This document shows positions 36,003-48,466 of a stretch of DNA of 64,000 bases, piece after piece. The DNA is taken from positions 2,884,501 to 2,948,500 of the forward strand of contig JBBBDQ010001688.1 of assembly GCA_037127315.1 (NCBI GenBank), given 5' to 3'. The stretch's first letter is position 1. Each line of letters starts with the position of its first letter. A program made the translations under genes and the position numbers. The notes below the pieces were generated by a model that did no database searches, was not told the origin of the DNA, and saw only the letters and a program-made list of their open reading frames with translations. The stretch is from Ascarosepion bandense. Its lineage: Eukaryota > Mollusca > Cephalopoda > Sepiida > Sepiidae.

Positions 36003-36320
36003 ATGTGCATTATGGTGCAGTGGATATTGGCACGGAACGAGAAATCAGAGAGCCAAGTTTGAATTTCAGTTGAATATGTTGCATTCACTTATGTGCAAAT
36101 ATTCTTGGGAAAAGTATTATTCCATCAATTCTCCCACCAACTATGGGTTAAATAGCAGTACAGATTGAGTTCTGTAGCATTGCTTGGCAACCATTCTACC
36201 ACAGAAAATAATGGCAACCTACTGTGGGAAAATCTTTTACCCAGTCAGTCATGTCTTTAGTGAGACATGGTGCCCAGTCTTGTATCACATATGACGCTTA
36301 ACTGATTGATTGGCATCAAT
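36003..36320 (+). mobile_element. tRNA-derived SINE, copy 2
   Basis: The tRNA-like head (tggtgcagtggatattggc, then a B-box-like aagtttgaatttc) is followed by the body, the hairpin catgtctttagtgagacatg and the tail cttaactgattgattgg. Confidence 0.8.
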
Positions 36321-36374
36321 TGACCCAGAGAAACAAAAGCCATATTGTTTGTCTGAAAGAAGGCCCTGTGATGT

Positions 36375-36610
36375 AAGATGGACCTAGAAACACCAACAAT
36401 TAAAAGGTGGTTCCATGCTTCTGAAAACCTCCGGATCAGAAGGCTTGATGTTGTATATACTTTATTGTCATACCCAAGGTTCAACTGGATGAAAGCAGGG
36501 GTCTATAGCTCAATGCTTCACAAGGGGTTAGGGATAAAGTTGCTGTGCAAGGACCAAAATGGCAAGGATGGGATTGTTAATTTTTGGCCCTTAACAATCT
36601 TGAACACAGA
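36375..36610 (+). repeat. Dispersed repeat shared with 50130-50350
   Basis: Near-identical phrases (aggtggtt, caactggatgaaa, tatagctc, cttcacaagg, ggattg) occur in the same order in both places. It is probably a LINE-derived stretch, since LINE C-terminal coding sequence follows the second copy at 50537. Confidence 0.6.
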
Positions 36611-37265
36611 ATAAAAAATATGAATGGGAGTGTAACTTAATATATAACACTTTGAAAGGTAAGCCAGGCCACAATGACCAGGATTGCTGTCACAGTGATG
36701 ATCGCTACTACTGCTACTAGCTCGTATGTGGTGTGTATGTGTGTAACAGTTGTGTGTTTCACTAATAAACCAGCTATAAAGTATGGATATCGGGTCAATA
36801 CTAGCTAGCACATAGATGAGTGTGTGTTAGGCACTGTGTGTATGCAATTGATTAATAAACCAGCAATCAACCACTTTTATACAGGTTTGCCATTATTTAG
36901 CATGTTCATTATTCCTGGGACTTAGTTCACCAAAAGAAACTTGACAGATATTCAGAGAGAAGGCATTCATCAAATTGTCTAAGGTAAAAAGTTTTTTTGT
37001 TTGTACATATAAGATATTATACAAAATAAACAATTATGAGTCCACTTAACTGAAATCTTTGTGTAGTAGAGTGTTTTACGTACTAGTGTTTTACGTACTA
37101 GTTAGTAGGGCAGTTCTTCACAGCTTAACTGAGGATATTTGCAGCAGCAATGAAATTCAATAACTCATTCATTTAAGATGCCGGCTAAAAGATGACACTA
37201 ATGAACATACTCTCTCGGGAGTGGAGTTGATCAGAGGCAGAAAGCTCACCTACCTTAGGCACAAT
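36611..37265. other. Spacer without recognised gene
   Basis: A short duplicated 'gtgttttacgtacta' lies at 37070-37103. The two partly similar 'aataaaccagc' stretches at 36765 and 36855 suggest a small tandem duplication. Nothing else seen. Confidence 0.45.
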
Positions 37266-37829
37266 TTTTATAAAAGTGGCAATTGCTTAAAAAAAGCATA
37301 AATAGATGTTTTACATTCTATAAGTCCAGCATTTAACTAAAAAAAAAACAACTTTGTGAAAAGAATTTAATTGCTAGAAATTTCATGGAATTAATAGGTG
37401 AAGGTAACAAGTAAAAAATATTTTTACCAAGATTTTCTAAAAATAATAAATTCAAAAATATTTTCCTTCATTTGTGAATAAGCTCTGAAGGATTCATTAA
37501 AATCAGACAATTATTTGATTTGTGCAAAAATTTTCAAATTGCGGTGTTATTCACCGGGGAAAAAAAGGCGCTAAAATTACCATAAAATCTCATTCCCCCC
37601 CCGACACACAAAAAAAAAAATTAATAAATAAATAAATAAGTAAGAAGCTTTATGACCTAAATTTCAAATGCTTCAGAAAAGATTTATTTTTTTTTAAAAT
37701 CAATCATAAATACTTTTGACTTTCTTGTTAATAAAAATCATATTGACCATAAAATTTTGTTTTTATAAACTCTGGATCCTTTTTTGCATCATGCTATGCT
37801 GTGTTTTTTGTTTTTTGTTTTTTTTTCAG

Positions 37830-38003
37830 AGAATTAATAGAGATACCTACAATGTGAAATTTTACAGAAATTACAGGTTAGAGGTGGACATCTCAAACAA
37901 AACCTATTTGATATTTGAGGTTCCATCAAATCTTCCAGATTCCTTTAGAATAAAATTTCAACATTTACAAACAAATAAAAATAAACAATATATAGTAATA
38001 TTG
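37830..38003 (+). CDS. Terminal-exon-like ORF, best preserved copy (function unknown)
   Basis: A long T-tract followed by CAG (37829) leads into an open frame: RINRDTYNVKFYRNYRLEVD, then ISNKTYLIFEVPSNLPDSF and RIKFQHLQTNKNKQYIVI. The composition is protein-like, unlike the surrounding AT-rich noise. It is cut at 38003 by an insertion. In the copy at 43378 the frame continues STYRILSSLLDQGNFYLSL and VSFANTQISLTRR to a TGA at 43484, with an AATAAA about 70 bp later. I do not recognise the family. The copies at 41001 and 43213 have frameshifts in the first half. It could be the last exon of a gene, or part of the repeat's own coding capacity. Confidence 0.4.
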
Positions 38004-39000
38004 TAGCGAACAAAACAAGATCTAGATTTAAAATTCAAATGCTCAGCACTGACTCACTGATTTTGTTAAAAATAAACAAATTTACTCAAATTTACAAAAC
38101 CTTCCTTAGCACAAACGCAAAAGCGAATACAAAACAAAACCCGTTAAATTTCACACCTTGATATTTTCGGCCAATAGAAAACTAGCAAATATCTAAAACA
38201 AAATTCAAATAATCTTCAGTCATCAAAAAGAAATTATTTTATTGATCCTTTTCGCGAGCCAATGGAAAGGCCAGAATCACATCTGGGAGTGAATTCCCAA
38301 ATGAACTTTTCGAGCAGCACAAACAAAATAAAGAACAAGCAAGCTCAACTCTTGCCAGAGCAAAGAAGACAAGTGTAATTAACACATACCCTTGACAAAC
38401 ATCAAGTGATCGTTATTATTATTACCTCTATCTTTCTTTCTCACCTCCTTCCTTTTCAATTGTTCATAATGTCACCAAGGCAATTTTTACTTAAGTAGTT
38501 TTGTGAGCTTTTCAAACTCATAAATCACGGAAGCAGCAATACTGAGGTCTGAGGAGAGAAAAGAGAAAGCCGGTAAACCACATCCTAAACAGGGAACAAG
38601 AGATGACCCTCTTCACCTGTTCAATACATGTGGGTGGGGTGTGAACCGGGCAATAGTTTGATCTATCTACTCCAATTAAAAAAAAAAAAAAAAAAAAAAT
38701 TAGGGTGGTGACTTATTAAGTTTTAACTTCAAAGAAATTTCTGGAAAAGAAGAAAGCCCATCCTTCAATTAAGCATGAAATGTTTAAAACTAAGCAAAAA
38801 ATGGCTTACTTAAGAATATTTAACACAGTTGAATCCATCCCAAAACACACATGGTTACTGGCAGGAAGTTAAAAAAATAATAATTTTTAACTTTTTGCCA
38901 GAAACTAGTAGCAATGTCGACGTGCAAGAGACAACTAAATAGCTAGTGTGACCTATAAACCAAACTAACTAAAATAAAGCCAGCCAAAAAAAAAAAAAAA
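38004..39000 (+). mobile_element. Poly(A)-ended insertion with LTR-like 5' part
   Basis: It splits an array unit: 'atagtaatat' stands directly before 38004 and again directly after a poly(A) run at 38982-39003, so it is a candidate 10-bp target duplication. The first 0.4 kb (starting TGTAGCG) is the plus-strand form of LTR family A, with shared 'gagccaatgg' and 'gaattcccaaatgaac' (compare 15780-15830 reversed). A second poly(A) run lies at 38680-38699. Confidence 0.55.
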
Positions 39001-40999
39001 AAAATAGTAATATCAACCTACTGTATTTTAAGTTCATAGCTTGAGCAAGGCATTTTTACTGAAGTTTTGTGAGCTTTTCAAACACACAAATCTCTCTGAC
39101 CAGCAGATGATAGCATCTGATTAACATACTAAGTCTCTTTTATACAGCAATTGAACTAATTCAATAGGCATGAAGTACAAAGGGAAATAAAAAATACTTT
39201 CACTTTATTTTAGTTTCATTATAAACAATTTCAGAAAAGATTTCACGTTTCCAAAACCACAAAAATATGAAAAGTTTAGTCACACCCATTTAATATCTTA
39301 TTTCCTGTTTGGTTACTATATCCTTAATATTTGTTTCCACTTTTTCATGAAAGATTATGGTACTGCCGCTAATTTGTGATATCTTAGTTTTAAAGAGAAG
39401 TTTGAAAAGGCTTTCTTAAAGCTTTCATTAAAGCTTTAATTGAAAGCTAAGTGATTGAATTTACTATTTCTATTAAACAAAATAATCTGATATTTTTCAA
39501 ATAGAAAATTTCTTTCTTAGAATCTCAAATTTTTCAGCAGTTTTAGTTAATTGTCCACTTTTAAAGTTTTACCTTATTTGTAAACAAAAGTTAATACAAG
39601 GTTTTAAAAATATTACAAAAATAAAATATACATCTGTGGTGTGATATTTTAGGAAAATTAGCAAGTTAAATAAATCTAATGTGAAACAAGTATTACTACA
39701 TTATATTGTAAAATTTAATTTTTTATTTTTATTATCTTACTTTTTATTATTATTAATTGTTATCATGAAGTTTATGACGCGGTAAAGTTAACTTAGTTAT
39801 CATACTACTTTATATTTTATTATTAATTATATATTTGATTTGTTTATGGTCAAATATATCATTGACATAAGATATCTTATAAAATGCCTTTACAAAAATC
39901 ATGAATGAGTCAACATCATCATTGTTTATACCATCAATGTTCCAAATGTTTTCTTGTAATTGGAAGACCCCTTGAAAGATGCGACCTTTTAATATCATGT
40001 CACATATAAAATAAATACAATACTTAAAAAATACACTAAAACCAAAAAAATGTTTTAAGTCTTACTACATGATGGTTTGTATGAAACTTTTTTAATTTTC
40101 ACTTAGTAAATACAATCTTGACTTAATAAAAGTGTTTCAAACAAAAGATTTTAAATAGTTTTGGAGCTTTTCATAGTAAAAAAGGGAAAAATGTAACAAT
40201 TCTTGTAAAAATTAATTATTCATCAAATAGCTTTTTTATTCAGATTATAATGTTTACAATATATATTATTTATAAAATCAATTAAAAACTTTTCTAATTA
40301 ATTAATGTAATAGTTTTATTGCATTTTTTATTTTTAATATTCAGAACAGATTTTTGTTCAAGTGGCCATTGCTTAAATAAAATCATGAATAGATGTTTTA
40401 CATTCCACACATTAATCTGCATCTAACTAATAAAACAAAATTTGTGGACGGAATTTAATTGCTAGAAATTTCATGGAATTAATGGGTGGGGGTAACAGAT
40501 GTAAAAAAAACATTTTTACTTATATTTTCTAAAAATTTTAATTTCAAAAATATTTTCCTTCATTTGTAAATAAGCTCTGAAGGATTCATTAAAATTCGAC
40601 AATTATTTGATTTTTGCAAGAATTTTCAATTCATTGTATTATTTACCAAAAACAAAGGTGCAAAAATTACCATAAAATCTCATGCCACCCTGACGCAAAA
40701 AAAAAAAAAAAGTTTAGGTTAGGTTAGGTTAGGTAGGTTAGGACTTCTAGGCCTCGTGGCTCCTCATGTGTCCCTTCTTAAATCCCCAATAAATAAATAC
40801 ATAAGTAATAAGATTTAAAAACCAAAATTTCAAATATTTTAGAAAGGATAATTTTATTTTTTAAATCAATTACAAATACTTTTGTCTTTCCTCTTAATGA
40901 TAATCATATTGACAATAAATATTTGTTTTTTTAAAGTTTGGATCCTTTTTGACATCATGCTATGTGGGTTTTTTTTTGGTTTTGCCATTTTTTTTTTTC

Positions 41000-41275
41000 A
41001 GGAAATTAATGGAAGTACCTACAAGGTGAAATTTTACCGAAATCAACTTTAACTTAGAGGTGCACATCTTAAACAAAACCTTCCTAATATTTGAGCCTTC
41101 ATCAAATTTACCAGATCTTTAGAATAAAATTTCAACATTTACAAACAAATAGAGATAAAGAATATAGTAATATCAACCTACCGTATTTTAAGTTCATTAC
41201 TTGACCAAGGCAATTTTTACTTAACTTTTGTGAGCTTTTCAAACACACAAATCTCTCTAACCAGGAGATGATATC
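41000..41275 (+). pseudogene. Decayed copy of the exon-like ORF
   Basis: The tract 'ttttttttttcag' is followed by GAAATTAATGGAAGTACC, homologous to the start at 37830. An insertion in the FYRNYRL stretch and a one-base loss near the SFRIKF stretch break the frame. Confidence 0.6.
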
Positions 41276-43211
41276 ATCTGATTAACATACTAAGTCTCTT
41301 TTATACAGCAATTGAATTATTCAATAGGCGTGAAGTACAAAGGGAAATAAAAAAATACTTTCATTTTATTTTAGTTTCATTATAAACAATTTCAGAAAAG
41401 ATTTCACGTTTCCAAAACCACAAAAATATGAAAAGTTTAGTCACACCCATTTAATATCTTATTTCCTGTTTGGTTACTATATCCTTAATATTTGTTTCCA
41501 CTTTTTAATGAAAGATTATGGTACTGCCGCTAATTTGTGATATCTTAGTTTTAAAGAGAAGTTTGAAAAGGCTTTCTTAAAGCTTTCATTAAAGCTTTAA
41601 TTGAAAGCTAAGTGATTGAATTTACTATTTCTATTAAACAAAATAATCTGATATTTTTCAAATAGAAAATTTCTTTCTTAGAATCTCAAATTTTTCAGCA
41701 GTTTTAGTTAATTGTCCACTTTTAAAGTTTTACCTTATTTGTAAACAAAAGTTAATACAAGGTTTTAAAAATATTACAAAAATAAAATATACATCTGTGG
41801 TGTGATATTTTAGGAAAATTAGCAAGTTAAATAAATCTAATGTGAAACAAGTATTACTACATTATATTGTAAAATGTAGTATAAAATCATTTCTGAATAG
41901 TAGAGTTTTTTTTTTGTTTTTTTTTGCTGATGGGTTGATCGATTCCTGACCACCAGATGTGTTGAATAGCTAAGTATGTTTGATCAGAATTGACATCCAT
42001 TTATGGAAAAATTTCGCTTTTTTTTAAACTACATAGTAATTTTAAAATTTAACATAATGTTTTTAGTAATTACCAAGATTTTATGGAATTTTACTTAAAA
42101 TAATTTATTTATAGCCTTAGATTGGAAGATGCTATTGCGAAAAATAAATTTTAAAACATAAAATTTTCTTAAATTTACTTAGAAATTTGATAATTGACAT
42201 AATAATGAAACAGCATGATAAATGTAATATAAAAAATCATGTAAATTTATGATATTTTATTCATGATTAATTTTTATTTTTATTATCTTACTTTTTACAA
42301 TCTTGAATCTTTTCTAAAAAATTTTTTACAATCTTGAATTAATAACTGAGATTCAAACAAAAGATTTTAAATAGTTTTGGAGCTTTTCATAGTAAAAAAG
42401 GGAAAAATGTAACAATTCTTGTAAAAATTAATTATTCATCAAATAGCTTTTTTATTCAGATTATAATGTTTACAATATATATTATTTATAAAATCAATTA
42501 AAAACTTTTCTAATTAATTAATGTAATAGTTTTATTGCATTTTTTATTTTTAATATTCAGAACAGATTTTTGTTCAAGTGGCCATTGCTTAAATAAAATC
42601 ATGAATAGATGTTTTACATTCCACACATTAATCTGCATCTAACTAATAAAACAAAATTTGTGGACGGAATTTAATTGCTAGAAATTTCATGGAATTAATG
42701 GGTGGGGGTAACAGATGTAAAAAAAAAACATTTTTACTTAGATTTTCTAAAAATTTTAATTTCAAAAATATTTTCCTTTATTTGTAAATAAGCTCTGAAG
42801 GATTCATTAAAATTCGACAATTATTTGATTTTTGCAAGGATTTTCAATTCATTGTATTATTTACCAAAAACAAAGGTGCAAAAATTACCATAAAATCTCA
42901 TGCCACCCTGACGCAAAAAAAAAAAAAAAAAGTTTAGGTTAGGTAGGTTAGGACTTCTAGGCCTCGTGGCTCCTCATGTGTCCCTTCTTAAATCCCCAAT
43001 AAATAAATACATAAGTAATAAGATTTAAAAACCAAAATTTCAAATATTTTAGAAAGGATAATTTTATTTTTTAAATCAATTACAAATACTTTTGTCTTTC
43101 CTCTTAATGATAATCATATTGACAATAAATATTTGTTTTTTTAAAGTTTGGATCCTTTTTGACATCATGCTATGTGGGTTTTTTTTTGTTTTGTCATTTT
43201 TTTTTTTTTCA

Positions 43212-43484
43212 GGAAATTAATGGAAGTACCTACAAGGTGAAATTTTACCGAAATCAACTTTAACTTAGAGGTGGACATCTTAAACAAAACCTTCCTAATA
43301 TTTGAGCCTTCATCAAATTTACCAGATCATTAGAATAAAATTTCAACATTTACAAACAAATAGAGATAAAGAATATATAGTAATATCAACCTACCGTATT
43401 TTAAGTTCATTACTTGACCAAGGCAATTTTTACTTAAGTTTGGTGAGCTTTGCAAACACACAAATCTCTCTAACCAGGAGATGA
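43212..43484 (+). pseudogene. Second decayed copy of the exon-like ORF with intact C-terminal half
   Basis: The first half shares the insertion seen at 41 kb, while the second half is open to a TGA at 43484 and shows what the interrupted copy at 38 kb lost. Confidence 0.6.
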
Positions 43485-44084
43485 TATCATCTGATTAACA
43501 TATTAAGTCTCTTTTATACAGCAATTGAAATAATTCAATAGGTGTGAAGTACAAAGGGAAATAAAAAATACTTTCATTTTATTTTAGTTTCATTATAAAC
43601 AATTTCAGAAAAGATTTCACGTTTCCAAAAACAACAAAAATATGAAAAGTTTAGTCACACCCATTTAATATCTTATTTCCTGTTTGGTTACTATATCCTT
43701 AATATTTGTTTCCACTTTTTAATGAAAGATTATGGTACTGCCGCTAATTTGTGATATCTTAGTTTTAAAGAGAAGTTTGAAAAGGCTTTCTTAAAGCTTT
43801 CATTAAAGCTTTAATTGAAAGCTAAGTGATTGAATTTACTATTTCTATTAAACAAAATAATCTGATATTTTTCAAATAGAAAATTTCTTTCTTAGAATCT
43901 CAAATTTTTCAGCAGTTTTAGTTAATTGTCCACTTTTAAAGTTTTACCTTATTTGTAAACAAAAGTTAATACAAGGTTTTAAAAATATTACAAAAATAAA
44001 ATATACATCTGTGGTGTGATATTTTAGGAAAATTAGCAAGTTAAATAAATCTAATGTGAAACAAGTATTACTACATTATATTGT

Positions 44085-45478
44085 AATGGCGTAAAGGGGA
44101 CATTGTACTCCAAAATGTGTCTCTTGCCCGGGAAAGAGCGACGTGAGCAACAGATGCCTCTGGATCATTACCCTGCGACTATGCACAACAAAGAGAAAAT
44201 TACTGTGGGTACATGGAACGTCAGGACACTTAACAATTGTGGACAACTAGAGAAGGTCAAGCAGGAGATGGACAGACTGAAGATCAATATCCTAGGCATA
44301 CGCGAAACCAGATGGTCTAACAATGGAGACCTCAGTAGTAATACCCACAGGATAATTTATGCAGGAGGCAAAAACAACGAAAAAGGGGTCGGCTTAATAC
44401 TATACAAAGAAGTAAAGAAATGCGTTCTTGGATACTATCAGCTTTCAGAGAGAGTCCTCTTGGTTAAACTATGGGGAACGCCCTTCAACATAGCTATCAT
44501 AGTAGTTTATGCGCCGACAACTCAAAGTTCGGAGGACAAAATAGAATCATTCTATTCCATACTGGACAGTGCCAAGGCTCAGTGCAAAAGCTAAGAAATT
44601 AGGATCATAATGGGGGACTTGAATGCCAAGGTAGGTAAAGAGAGGGAAGGAAATACGACCGGCAACTTTGGACTATGGGATCGCAACGAATGAGGAGTAA
44701 AATGGGTTCAGTGGTGCTCAGCCAATGACCAGGTAATTACTAACAACTGGTTTCAAGAACACCCACGATGCCTATGGACATGGAGGAGCACAGGAGGTGA
44801 CACGAAGAACCAAATAGACTATGTAACTATAAACAAGAGATTCAGGAAACGCAGTGGTCCAATGAAAAACATATCCAGGTGCCGACTGTGGAAGTGACCA
44901 TGTCCCAGTCATCTGTAAACTAAGGGTAAAACTCCAGAGACTGAAGAAGCGCAGCACATCACCAAGGCTGCAATACGACACGCTAGAGGACGACCTCACC
45001 CCGCAGAAAGAATACGCGAACAGCGTGAGAAAGAAATATGAAGAACAAATTAGAAAAGCGCACTCAAAATGGGACTCACTAAAGGAATCGATGGTGACCA
45101 CAGCGAACAACATTGCCCCAAAGGAAATCAGACACAGAAGAAAAAATGAGTGGATGACTGAAGAAATTCTCTACATGATGCAAAGGAGACAAAAAATTAC
45201 GGCAAAATATGGAGAAGAAACTTCACAGGGAGATAAGAAACAAATGCAGACAGGCTAAAGAGGAATGGCTCAACAACAAATGCACAGAAGTAGAGAGACT
45301 GAGCAGGACCAATAAAGCGGAGATTCTTAAAGAGATAAGAGAACTGACAGGACAAAAAACCTGCTCCTCAACAGGATGCAGAAAATCCAAGGATGGAACA
45401 ATCATATTAGAGAAAAAGGAAATACTCCAGCAATGGGAAGAGTATATAAAGGATCTTTTTTGTGACCCAAAATGCCAA
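44085..45478 (+). pseudogene. RTE-type LINE, endonuclease and start of RT linker, truncated on the right
   Basis: The frame at 44103-44594 has ITVGTWNVRTLNNCGQLEKV, NILGIRETRWSNNGD and NIAIIVVYAPTTQSS, the exonuclease-endonuclease-phosphatase fold of RTE-like LINEs (often annotated as craniofacial development protein 2-like). After a stop, IIMGDLNAKVGK and later WTWRSTGGDTKNQIDYV follow in broken frames, then the charged linker (45025-45532). It ends abruptly at 45478 against duplicated non-LINE DNA, before the RT domain. Confidence 0.85.
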
Positions 45479-45892
45479 ATACATCAAACACCTGTTACAA
45501 TGCATCTAGTCATATCAGACATAATGATATAACTTAATGAGACAATTGCTACTCAATAACAGACACCAGACATGTGAACCTTAAAAAGCATCTGATCATA
45601 TCAGATGTAATGATATGATTTGTGACAATTTACTATTCATTAACAGTCACAACCCAGATAAATATCTAATGATACGATTTTGGAAAAACTTTCTGATCAA
45701 CAGGAACCACAAGACACCTGAATGTTAACAATGCATCTGAACATATCACATGTAAATGATATGATTTAAGACAATTTGCTTAATAATAACAGCCACCAGA
45801 ACATTATAAATCATCTGATCATGCCACGTGTAAATGATGTCACTTGATAGACAACAGAAGCCATGCCTTTTTTATAAAAAAGAGAATTGTGA

Positions 45893-46555
45893 CATAGGGA
45901 GAGAGCGCCCCCCCACTCCAGGTAAATCGATTAATTAACAGTTCCAAAGGACTGAGATGAAGGTATTAATTAGTTGAATAAAAGAGATCCCAAAGTAACG
46001 CTAGAAATAAGTTTTTTCTTGTGTGTGTTTCTTTTTTAATAATTATTTCTGGAGTTGCATTATTAATTAATTAGGTAAAATAGTCCCAGAATGATTAATG
46101 GACAGGTTCATTAAGTAAAGTTTATAATCAATGGTGATTTTGTAAAAGGTATGGTAAATGGTGAAATTATATTCTGGGTGGTCTGAAACACCAAAATCTG
46201 GCCAAGTCCGCAGACAAGAAAAGTGGTTTTGACAAAACTCACGTAGAAGTTGTCTGCAAAAAGACCATAGGGAACTCCAAATTCATTTTTAGTACCACTT
46301 GAGAAATAGTCTCCCGTGGAGATCTGGAGATTAGGTGAACATTCATGGTGGCCAAAGCAATTTCCATATTAAAATTAGTGAGTGGTGCCTAAACATTGTT
46401 TAGTCCCCGCCCCGCTCTATATAAGTAGTCTTCATGCTGCAGACTGGCAGAGTTGGGCGCAGGTCGATATAGATCGAGTAGAGACAAGAGATCGAATGAA
46501 TGCGGTGAAAATGGTTGGGTGAATTAGCTCTGTGGTTGTCAGGTATCCAAGAATG
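45893..46555. repeat. Partial LTR-like element, family C
   Basis: Starts TGTGACATAGGG (preceded by agagaat) and keeps the TATA box ctatataagtagtc near 46417, but the right third is lost at the internal deletion. Confidence 0.65.
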
Positions 46556-47381
46556 TAATCTGGAACATCTATTTTTTGTACCTGTCAAGGGAGAAATCCT
46601 TCAACTACATTCATCAATACCACATAGAAATTTATAAGAGACAAGATTTGCACCAGGAAAACATTGTCCTCTCAGACAAAAGTCAAATAGAAAATAACAA
46701 TATTGCTAATGAAGTTTGAGCCAATTAAAAAAGGAAAAAAAAAAATTTTACAAAATCACCAAAACACATTTATTAATCAAGAATATAGTCTCCTTTGATC
46801 TTAATAACTAGTTCCCATTGTTATATAAATGGTTGTTGATGCAATTTTTGTAGAAATTTCATTTTTTCTAAAGTAATTTTCAACAGACTGTACAGAGTCA
46901 ATTTTTGTTATCATTCAAATAGTTCTTCAGAGACTGCAACAAATGTAAATCCAAAGGAAGAATATGGTAGGTTCTGGAGATTCTGCAAGGTCTTGCATTT
47001 TCATGATAGAAAATGACACCTTTTCAAATTTAACCAATTTGGCCATTTTTCTTGTGGGTAAAAGTGTCTACTCTTTATAATCGTTGCAGAGAAGATTGCA
47101 GGTAAGGGAGAAATCATTAAACTACATTACACCTTATGACTATTTACAGGAGGCAATGTTTTATGACCCCTATGAATCCCTGTATGCCCACATGTCTTCC
47201 CTTTCAATAAACTTATTATTATTATTATTAGCAGTAGTAATATGATAAATTAATACTCATATTATTATTAAATTTTGTGACTTAAAATCTAGAAAATAGA
47301 GCTTAGACAAAGAGAAAATTAAATATTTAAATTAAAAATTCACACACAATATAGCAAAATATCTCATGAAAACATACCTTG

Positions 47382-48466
47382 ACATATGAATAATATGATC
47401 CACTGTTCAATTGCTTCCATTTTAGTGGCCTGCAGTTATTCAGTTCGGCCATAACATTTTTCATCAGGTCATTAATTTTAGTATTTTCGTTGATATCCTT
47501 CCGTTTCAATTGAACACTTTTCATGAATTGATTAACAGTTTGACTCTCCAGTGTACACCTTTTTAAGTTTGATGATAATGCATATTCTTCATTTTTATGC
47601 GAACTATCAACAGATTCATCTGTGTGGAAGAAATGTGGATCCAAGCTTTCACCTTTAGTGGTATCATCATCTTCATCACTGGATGAAAAACATTCTTTTA
47701 TGTCATTTTTACAATCCTCTCCATCTCGTGGCTTTAATGGACACTTAGACCGATGCATATATAAGCGCTGAAATCTTTTTTTGCAATATGGGCAAGGCAC
47801 CTTTCCATCATCTTCATCTTCATCATCAGAAGAAGAGAGTTCTTTTGCTATAGTTTTACAATCCTCTCCATCTTGTGTCTTTAAGGGACACCTGGATTGA
47901 TGCATATCTAAGTATTGAAATCATTTTTTGCAATATGGGCAAGGCACCTTTCCATCATCTTCATCTTCGTCATCAGAAGAAGAAAGTTCTTTTGCTATAG
48001 TTTTACAATCTTCTCCATGTTGTGGCTTTAAGGGACACCTGGATTGATGCATATCTAATCGTTGAAATCTTTTTGCAATATGGGCAAGGCTTCTTTCCAT
48101 CATCTTCATCTTCGTCATCAGAAGAAGAGAGTTCTTTTGCTATAGTTTTACAATCTTCTCCATCTTGTGGCTTTAAGGGACACCTTGATTGATGCAAATC
48201 TAAGCGTTTATATCTTTTTTTGCAATATGGGCAAGGCTTCTTTCCATCATCTTCATCTTCGTCATCAGAAGGAGAGAGTTCTTTTGCTATAGTTTTACAA
48301 TCTTCTCCATGTTGTGGCTTTAAGGGACACCTGGATTGATGCATATCTAATCGTTGAAATCTCTTTTTGCAATACGGGCAAGGCTTCTTTCCATCAATGC
48401 CACCATTAGAAGAGAGGCACTTTGCCTCAAGTTTACAATCTTCTCCATCTCCATTCATGTTTAAGT
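47382..48466 (-). pseudogene. Duplicate of cGLR exon 1 with five fingers, broken
   Basis: Five C2HC fingers (for example CPYCKKRFQRLDMHQSRC) and the complete helix plus LNSGSYYSYVK and donor CAAG|GTATGT are present. A 2-nt deletion at about 48068 shifts the frame in the third finger, and the codon after CPYCKK in the fourth finger is TGA (about 47921). A further decayed finger lies upstream at about 48470-48510, so the Met at 48458 is not a credible original start. No copies of exons 2-4 were found downstream on this strand before 34.3 kb. Confidence 0.85.

Larger units (their letters stand above)
37270..44085 (+). repeat. Tandem array of an AT-rich unit of about 2.2 kb
   Basis: The phrase tagtaatatcaacctac marks units at 39005, 41165 and 43378, spacings of 2160 and 2213 bp, with a partial unit at 37270-38003 on the left and a truncated unit at the right end. 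Long stretches are almost identical between units (for example about 39180-39710 against 41330-41880 and 43550-44080). Units carry a short TTAGG-rich run (40713-40741 and 42932-42951) and an exon-like ORF near their junctions. Related single copies occur at 6.1-7.7, 26.0-26.3 and 51.4-52.2 kb. Confidence 0.9.

Noticed and set aside
37716..37829. The first 38 residues of the ORF beginning at 37716
   Set aside because: They are a translation of the T-rich tract before the likely splice acceptor, not part of the exon.
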